A stretch of 64,000 nt of DNA from the NCBI RefSeq assembly GCF_036373705.1, contig NC_089856.1, positions 8,116,501-8,180,500 of the forward strand, read 5' to 3'. Below the pieces are notes generated by a model. It did not search any database and was not told where the DNA came from. It saw nothing but the letters and a program-made list of their open reading frames with translations. This stretch comes from Amia ocellicauda (lineage: Eukaryota > Chordata > Actinopteri > Amiiformes > Amiidae). The position numbers and the translations under genes are program-made. Positions 58,430 through 64,000 of the stretch are shown one piece after another. Numbering within the stretch: position 1 is the stretch's first letter; each line of letters starts with the position of its first letter.

Positions 58430-60360
58430 ATTATTATTATTTTTATTTCTTGGCAGACGCCCTTATCCAGGGCGACTTACAACATAAGTGCAAAACAAAG
58501 TGCAAAAATACAGTTAAGTACAATCATTTGAAATGCAATTAAACTAAAACCTATCAATTCAAAATACATTTTACAAATTCCAATTTACAATTTACACAAG
58601 TACAGTAAGTGAGGTCCTACATCCTGGACAGTGAAAGCTAAGTGCTGTCAAGATGTACGATCACAGTCGTCAAGGGCTACGGGAAAGGAGGTAAACAATC
58701 AAGAACGTAAGAAGCATAATAAAACTGAAGTTTTAGGGATAAAAGGACTAATATTACAAGTACTGTCGGAAAAGATGCATCTTTAGTAAGTGTCGGAATG
58801 AGGTCAAGGACTCTGCGGTTTTGACTTTGGTGGGCAGGTCGTTCCACCATTTGGGGGCCAGGGATGAAAAGGAGAGGGCTCTGGAGGAAGGAGAGTGGAA
58901 AGGAGGTAGAGTTAGTCTTCTGGCACTGGAGGAGCGCGGTGGTCTGGAGGGGATGTATGGAGAGACAAGTGTCTGAAGGCAGCTTGGTGCAGTGTGGTCG
59001 AGACAGCGGTAGGTGAGGGTTAATGTCTTGAACTGAATGCGTGCCAGTATCGGGAGCCAGTGGAGGGAGCGGAGCAGTGGAGTAGCGTGTGCGAATCGGG
59101 GCAGAGAGAATACCAGACGAGCCGCAGAGTTCTGGATGAGCTGGAGAGGGCGGGTAGTAGATGCAGGCAGGCCGTCCAGGAGGGAGTTGCAGTAGTCCAG
59201 GCGGGAGAGGACCAGTGACTGGACGAGCAGCTGGGTCGAGTAGTCGGTGAGGAAGGGACGGATCCGGCATATGATGCTCAGGAAGAATCTGCAGGTGCGT
59301 GTCAGCGTGGTGATGTGCTGGGTGTAGGAGAGCGCAGGATCGAGGGTGACTCCTAGATTCTTAGCGGAAGAAGGAGAGAGTGTGGTGGATTCCAAGGGGA
59401 TCGAGATGGGGAGGTCAGCAAAAGGTGAGGAAGAGTGGGGGAAAAACAGGAGATCCGATTTGGAGAGGTTGAGCTTGAGGTGGTGTGAGTGCATCCAGGC
59501 AGAAATGGCAGACAAGCAGGAAGAGATGCGAGAGGGTATGAGAGGGTCAGAAGAGGGAAAAGACAGGAAGATCTGGGCATCATCAGCATAGAAATGGTAG
59601 GAGAAACCATGGGATGCGATGAGGGGGCCCAGGGAGCGAGTGTAGAGAGAGAACAGGAGCAGGCCCAGGACGGAGCCTTGGGGTACGCCTGTGAGGAGAG
59701 GTTGGGGGGTGGATGAGGAGCCTCGCCATGTCACTTGGTAGGTCCGGTCGCTGAGGTAGGAGGAGAACCAGGTGAGAGCAGTCCCAGAGATTCCAAGGTC
59801 TGCGAGGCAGGAGAGGAGGATGGAGTGATCAACGGTGTCAAATGCTGCGGAGAGGTCAAGGAGGATGAGGACTGAGGAGAGGGAGGCTGCCCGAGGACAG
59901 CTGAGGGAGTCCGTGACAGCCAGGGGAGCTGTCTCAGTGGAGTGAGCTGTGCGGAAGCCGGATTGTAGAGGATCAAGGAGTGAGTGTTGGGACAGAAAGT
60001 CAGAGAGCTGACGGTGGGCCGCCCACTGGAGAGTCTTTGAGAGAAAGGGGAGTAGGGCAGTAGTTCTGAGGAGAGGTGGCATCAAGGGTTGGTTTCTTGA
60101 GCAGTGGGATGACAGCAGCTTGTTTAAATGCAGAGGGGAAACAGCCAGAGAGGAGGGAGGAGATGAAGGGGAGAAGATCAGGGGCGGTCGCTTGGAACAG
60201 GCGAGAAGGGAGAGGGTCCAGGGCACACGTTGTAGCTTTGTGACCTAGGAGGAGAGCAGAAACTTCAGCATCTGAGAGAGGTGAGAATGAAGAAAAGGAA
60301 GCTTGATCGGTGGGAGGTTTGTGTGTGATGGGAGATGAGGGTGGAGTATAAATAAATCGG
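58430..60360 (-). mobile_element. L2-type LINE, - strand, 5'-truncated
   Basis: The 3' tail (complement of GGCAGACGCCCTTATCCAGG) is at 58450-58480 next to an (ATT)n tail. Sequence runs on - to about 60360. Same family as the short copy at 21321-22345, but retaining most of the reverse transcriptase. No target duplication was identified. Confidence 0.9.
58754..60350 (-). pseudogene. L2 ORF2 reverse transcriptase (partial)
   Basis: A 490-codon open frame (60226-58754) includes LDLSAAFDTVDHSILL (first catalytic Asp), GVPQGSVLGLLLFSLY and the catalytic YADD in YHFYADDAQIFLS. A long C-terminal region follows (NLGVTLDPALS, LDYCNSLLDGLP, WWNDLP). Upstream codons (TTCALDPLPSRLF) are in another frame, so one frameshift lies at about 60065. 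The endonuclease domain is missing. A young-looking but dead copy. Confidence 0.88.
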
Positions 60361-60429
60361 AGAATTTCTGAAAAAATGTAAACTATGCTAAAACAAAAAC
60401 AACGCTGCAAACAACTGCGCATATTTCAT

Positions 60430-61895
60430 ATTTGAGGCGAGGCCAGGCCAAGCCCTCTTCACTTCCTGTTTGATGGCATAACAAACTAAAATCGTTAATA
60501 CTGTTGTAGCCCCGCTGATATTTTGTATCTAAGTATACAACTTATATTTATGAATGCAGTCTACAGTCAGTTTGACCTGTTAAATGGTTATTTGGTGTAC
60601 ACAAGGAAGTTCTAATGTTTTTTAATGTGTACATCTACTCGATATAGCCTTATAAAGTTATAATTGCTACTCGCAGGCTAGCGAGTGAATGTAACATGTG
60701 TTGGTCTAAGGTAAAATTGGACCCGTTTGCCTCGCGTGTATTTTTATTTCATTAGTTTCTTAAATAGATATTTTAGTTATAGTTAGTTAAACTCTCCACT
60801 GATCCCAAGACTGGAGGACCTAATCCAGATAGCGCTCTGGGTGACCAGAAAAGTCTGAGTTCATCTGGCTACGCAGGAGAAAGAGAAGCTGCTTTCAATG
60901 CTCAGCAGCTGGTTTACACCATTGCCGCAGTTTCAGCCTGGTTTTGCAGCTGAGAGGGGTTGGACTGGGAGTAGCCTACATCGAGCAGAGTATTATGTTA
61001 TGTTAGGACTGCATTCATTTTATTTACTCTGTTGAGTGAAGGGGCCAGTTCTTATTTTTTCCCCATCCACCACACACCTAAGATATGACTCAGGCCTGCA
61101 ACTTCTGTTTATTTCTTTATTATATCTTGATGTGCATGCAAATTGTGTGGGTGTGTGTGGGCTCACTGAAAAGCTTATATGTGTGCTTACAGTGAAATGT
61201 TAGATACTGTATTGCCATTGCTGTAGTGAGAATATTTTACTTATATATTTTTAATTTTCATTTTTTTTGTAAAATACTGTTTATTGGCTCCATACATATT
61301 GTAACTGTTTCTTATTTAGTTTAACTCTTAGTAGGGGTATTTACATCAGAGTACATTTAATTTCTAATAAGTGGAGGCACCACCATTTATTATTCTACAT
61401 TAATAACAAACACAGGAAGGTTTTTTTTTTTTGTATCGTACCCAGGGCCCCCAGCCTTTAAATCTTAGTGTAGGTTAATAAAGTGACCATTGTTTATAAA
61501 TTGGGGTTGGGGTGCTACACTGTATTAAAGCTGGGGATGGGCCAAGTAGTCTAGATTCATTCAATTATTTTGACAGACAGAAGTCCCACCCTCCCTCCTT
61601 ACCATAGACAAGAAGTCCTGCCATATGATATTGGCCATTTTGGATGTCGGCCATCTTGGATGTATTTGTAAGGTCACAAGGTCATCTGGTAAGATGGTAG
61701 CCATTTTGTTAAGATGACATCCATCATGGTGAGGGTGTGGAGGTGTAATGTTTAATAGCATAAACTGTGTTGTTAAGGTTATGTTTTATGGTACTGTTTT
61801 AGTAAATTAAAAAAGAAACATAAAAGTTTTAAATACATATATATATTATTTTAGGTTACAATGTTTTATGATACGGTGTTGGTAAATTAAAAAAG
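60430..61895. other. No gene seen; GCCAT-rich imperfect repeats
   Basis: AT-rich non-coding sequence. At 61625-61725 the elements GGCCATTTTGGATG, GGCCATCTTGGATG and GCCATTTTGTTAAGATGACATCCAT form short direct and inverted repeats. Confidence 0.45.
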
Positions 61896-61902
61896 GAGTA
61901 TT

Positions 61903-61992
61903 AACCCAGAGTGGGAATCAAACCCACATGGACATATATCCATTAGCTCTTCAGTTCAACATCTTAACATCTTAACCACTCAGCCACCCAGG
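61903..61992 (-). tRNA. tRNA-like sequence (Ser/Leu-type, pseudogene or SINE head)
   Basis: On the - strand TGGGTGGCTGAGTGGTTAA gives a good A box (TGGCTGAGTGG), followed 3' by GTGGGTTTGATTCCCAC, which forms a T arm with a B box. The spacing, with an extra stem-like stretch GGATATATGTCC, suggests a class II tRNA. The anticodon stem does not pair well, and a TTAAGATG duplication is present, so it is probably a pseudogene. Confidence 0.45.
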
Positions 61993-62066
61993 TGTAACTA
62001 ATTAGTACAAGTTATTAAGGGCAACCAGTATTATTTAATTGTGAGAGAATAAGCTATGAAAATAGA

Positions 62067-63100
62067 TTAAGAGAGATATTATACACCAAGTGAAGCAGGA
62101 AGTTTTGGAGGAATCGATACACTACTGAGAAGAGCAAAGGGTACCCATGTAAAAAGAGAACATGGTTCACAATGGTTATTGGATCAATATACATACACGG
62201 TGCACAAACCAGTGAGGGTGAGGTTTAGGAGGAACTTGACACTGGTACAAGACATTGACTGGCAATGGCAGGTGGACCTGGTGGAAATGGGTCAGTTCTC
62301 AAAGTTCAATAACGGTATGACATTCTAACCTGTATAGATGTGTTGTCCAAATATGCCTGGGCAGTACCGTTAAAACAAAACAGGTCAGCAAGTGTCCGCA
62401 GCGTTTAAAAGAATATTCACCCAAGGGCGTGTCAAAAAGAAACTGCAGACAGATCAGGGGAAAGAGTTCCTCAACCATGGTTTTCAAAGTCTTCTCAAGC
62501 AACACCATATTGTACATTTTGTGACAAACAGTTAAGTGAAAACCAGCGTTGTAGGATTCAATATGACTATAAAATCGAAAATGTGGAAGTACTTTAAAAC
62601 GGTGAATACTTTTAGGTATGTGGATGTCTTACCAGACCTGGTTCACAGTTACAATCACACATTCCATAGAACTGTCAAGGAACGTCCAGTAGATGTCACC
62701 TCTGACAATGCCCTGAGGGTGTGGAAGACAGTGTATGGATCATTTTTAAAAAGCAAACCTTCAATATTTAAGTTTAAACAAGGCAATCATTTGAGAGTAT
62801 CAAGTATAAAAGGGAAATTTGAAAAGGGGTATGAACAGACATTCACTGACGAGATATTCATAGTCAAAGAATGTGTGCCTGGATTAAGACCCATTTACAA
62901 ATTAAGAGATTAAAGGTCAGTTTTATATAGAAGAGTTACAAAAGATAAACCCGAATGTTGACTGGATCTATCGTATAAAAAACACTTTAGACTCGAGAGG
63001 TTGTGGCAGAAATAAAACAAGTTTTAGTCAAATGGCTGGGTTGGGGGGTTAAAATTAATAGTACGATCAAAGCTTCAGAGTTGAAAGACATACCACCGGG
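62067..63100 (+). pseudogene. Second Polinton integrase with chromodomain (fragmented)
   Basis: The N-terminal part at 62067-62328 has ERYYTPSEAGSFGGIDTLL, YTVHKPVRVR and DWQWQVDLVEM. The catalytic core follows in broken frames at 62330-62530 (KLQTDQGKEFL with the second Asp). The C-terminal core at 62536-62913 has KSKMWKYFKTVNTFRYVDV and SYNHTFHRTVKERPVDVT. A chromodomain-like stretch lies at about 62915-63090 (QFYIEELQKINPNVDW, then VLVKWLGW). It is diverged from, and less eroded than, the copy at 29860-30949. Confidence 0.82.
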
Positions 63101-63189
63101 GTTGTGAGAAGCTCAAAAAATGAGTGAAAACTGATTTGACCGGACTTTAACCAACAACGCCTCACAGGATCTATTTTCTAATAACAAGA

Positions 63190-63725
63190 GCTCCAACTTC
63201 TCTGATCCATTGATCTATCAGGTAAATGGGAGGTAGGGATGGTGGAGATGCACTACCCCATGACCGTCAATATGTTTGACAGGAAACAGAGCTTCGAATT
63301 GCTTTCTGAAACAACCGACACAAATTGGTATTATGAAATATCACAAGGCTACTATAAAAACATTGGTGTATTGTTAACAGCCATGAATAATGCGGTCAAG
63401 GCAGTCCCCACACCACCCAATGTATACTTTCAATACAAATATATTAGTAAAAGCGTGAGGCTTTACGGTGATTCAACTTTATTGTTTTGTACCAGGGGCC
63501 AACTAGCACACGTCATGGGGTTCATTCCCGAGAAGCAGGAAAAAAATTGCCCCATCCTGCGGATATTACTGCTGGGTTTAATCACATGTATGTTTATACA
63601 GATATAAAATCGAACACCAACTAGTGGGTGACACTTATGCCCCACTTCTGCGTTGTGTGCCTAAAAAGGGGGAATAAGGCAAGTTTGTTACGCTGTTATA
63701 TGATAAGCCTCACTACTGCCTCGGT
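63190..63725 (+). pseudogene. Second Polinton penton/minor capsid protein (fragment)
   Basis: From about 63190 (in frame from SGKWEVGMVEMHYP), through 63239-63607 with WYYEISQGYYKNIGVLLTAM and HVMGFIPEK. A frameshift at about 63595 leads to MYVYTDI, then APLL and YDKPHYC, where homology stops at about 63720. Same gene order (integrase, penton) as the large Polinton block but on +, so it is a separate insertion. Confidence 0.75.
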
Positions 63726-64000
63726 TCCACTGGCTGACACGTCCCAGTGCGTTTTTTGCAAAAGCTGGCCATTGTGAAGTCCGTCCCTCTTATGGGAGGA
63801 GCACCGACTGTGGGTTTGGTTTGCGTTTGTGTTAAAAACATAGACAGGAAACACTACGAGCAATACAGCCTGACGTAGAAAGGACTTGTGCGTCCGTTTT
63901 ATTCTTTGTGCTTTACATGATTGTAAACAGCGTAATAAATACACATTTCTGTTAAGAGATATTAGAAAGAGCTAAACATGTATAGACAACATTATATTCA
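63726..64000. other. No gene seen
   Basis: Sequence after the end of penton homology; no recognisable feature. Confidence 0.4.

Noticed and set aside
59346-59716. + strand ORFs within 59.3-59.7 kb
   Set aside because: Antisense of the L2 reverse transcriptase, which has YADD and other RT motifs.

Overview
The window is eukaryotic, and almost certainly from a ray-finned fish. It has spliced genes with GT-AG introns (plus one recurring GC-AG intron), AT-rich introns, Tc1-like transposons with fish-type terminal inverted repeats, L2-type LINE tails, a Ty3/gypsy chromovirus remnant and Polinton/Maverick (adintovirus-like) sequence. I cannot name the species. Nothing bacterial (operons, CRISPR, ribosome binding sites) is present.

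The two real host genes are a tandem pair of membrane mucin-like genes on the + strand. Gene 1 enters from the left edge (exons from 27, stop at 11953-11955). Gene 2 is complete (start codon 41983, stop 53367-53369; about 1,209 residues by exon addition). Both are built from a 1.42-kb genomic cassette of five exons (149+122+65+140+73 nt = 549 nt = 183 codons). Each cassette encodes a SEA-like, N-glycosylated ectodomain module and a short Thr/Pro/Ala linker. Gene 1 has six cassettes in the window and gene 2 has four. Each gene ends with a larger TAAPTT-repeat exon, a diverged membrane-proximal SEA-like module, one transmembrane helix and a 31-residue Cys-rich/basic tail. Gene 2 also shows the 5' part: signal peptide, an RWKR dibasic site and Ser/Thr/Pro-rich exons. 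Exons, introns and about 2 kb of 3' flank match closely between the genes, so the duplication is recent or homogenised.

The roughly 28 kb between the genes is a transposon graveyard. Around 14.5-33.6 kb lies a decayed Polinton/adintovirus-like element. Its + strand half carries a protein-primed family B DNA polymerase. Its - strand half carries, in transcription order, an unknown conserved protein, a chromodomain integrase, a penton/minor capsid protein, a small pX/pVI-like protein, the major capsid protein and an adenain-like protease. All are broken by stops and frameshifts, and several by nested insertions: three Tc1-like elements, an L2 3' fragment, L1-like ORF1, a hAT-like MITE and a 2.5-kb non-autonomous DNA transposon that is itself hit by a Tc1. 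A Ty3/gypsy chromovirus remnant follows (about 34.6-38.56 kb).

Right of gene 2 there is a SINE-like insertion with a 12-bp target duplication, present only beside gene 2. Beyond it are a minisatellite, an L2 LINE (- strand, long RT ORF), a tRNA-like sequence and a second Polinton fragment (integrase then penton, + strand) near the right edge. All exon coordinates come from reading splice junctions and frame by eye; no alignment was run.
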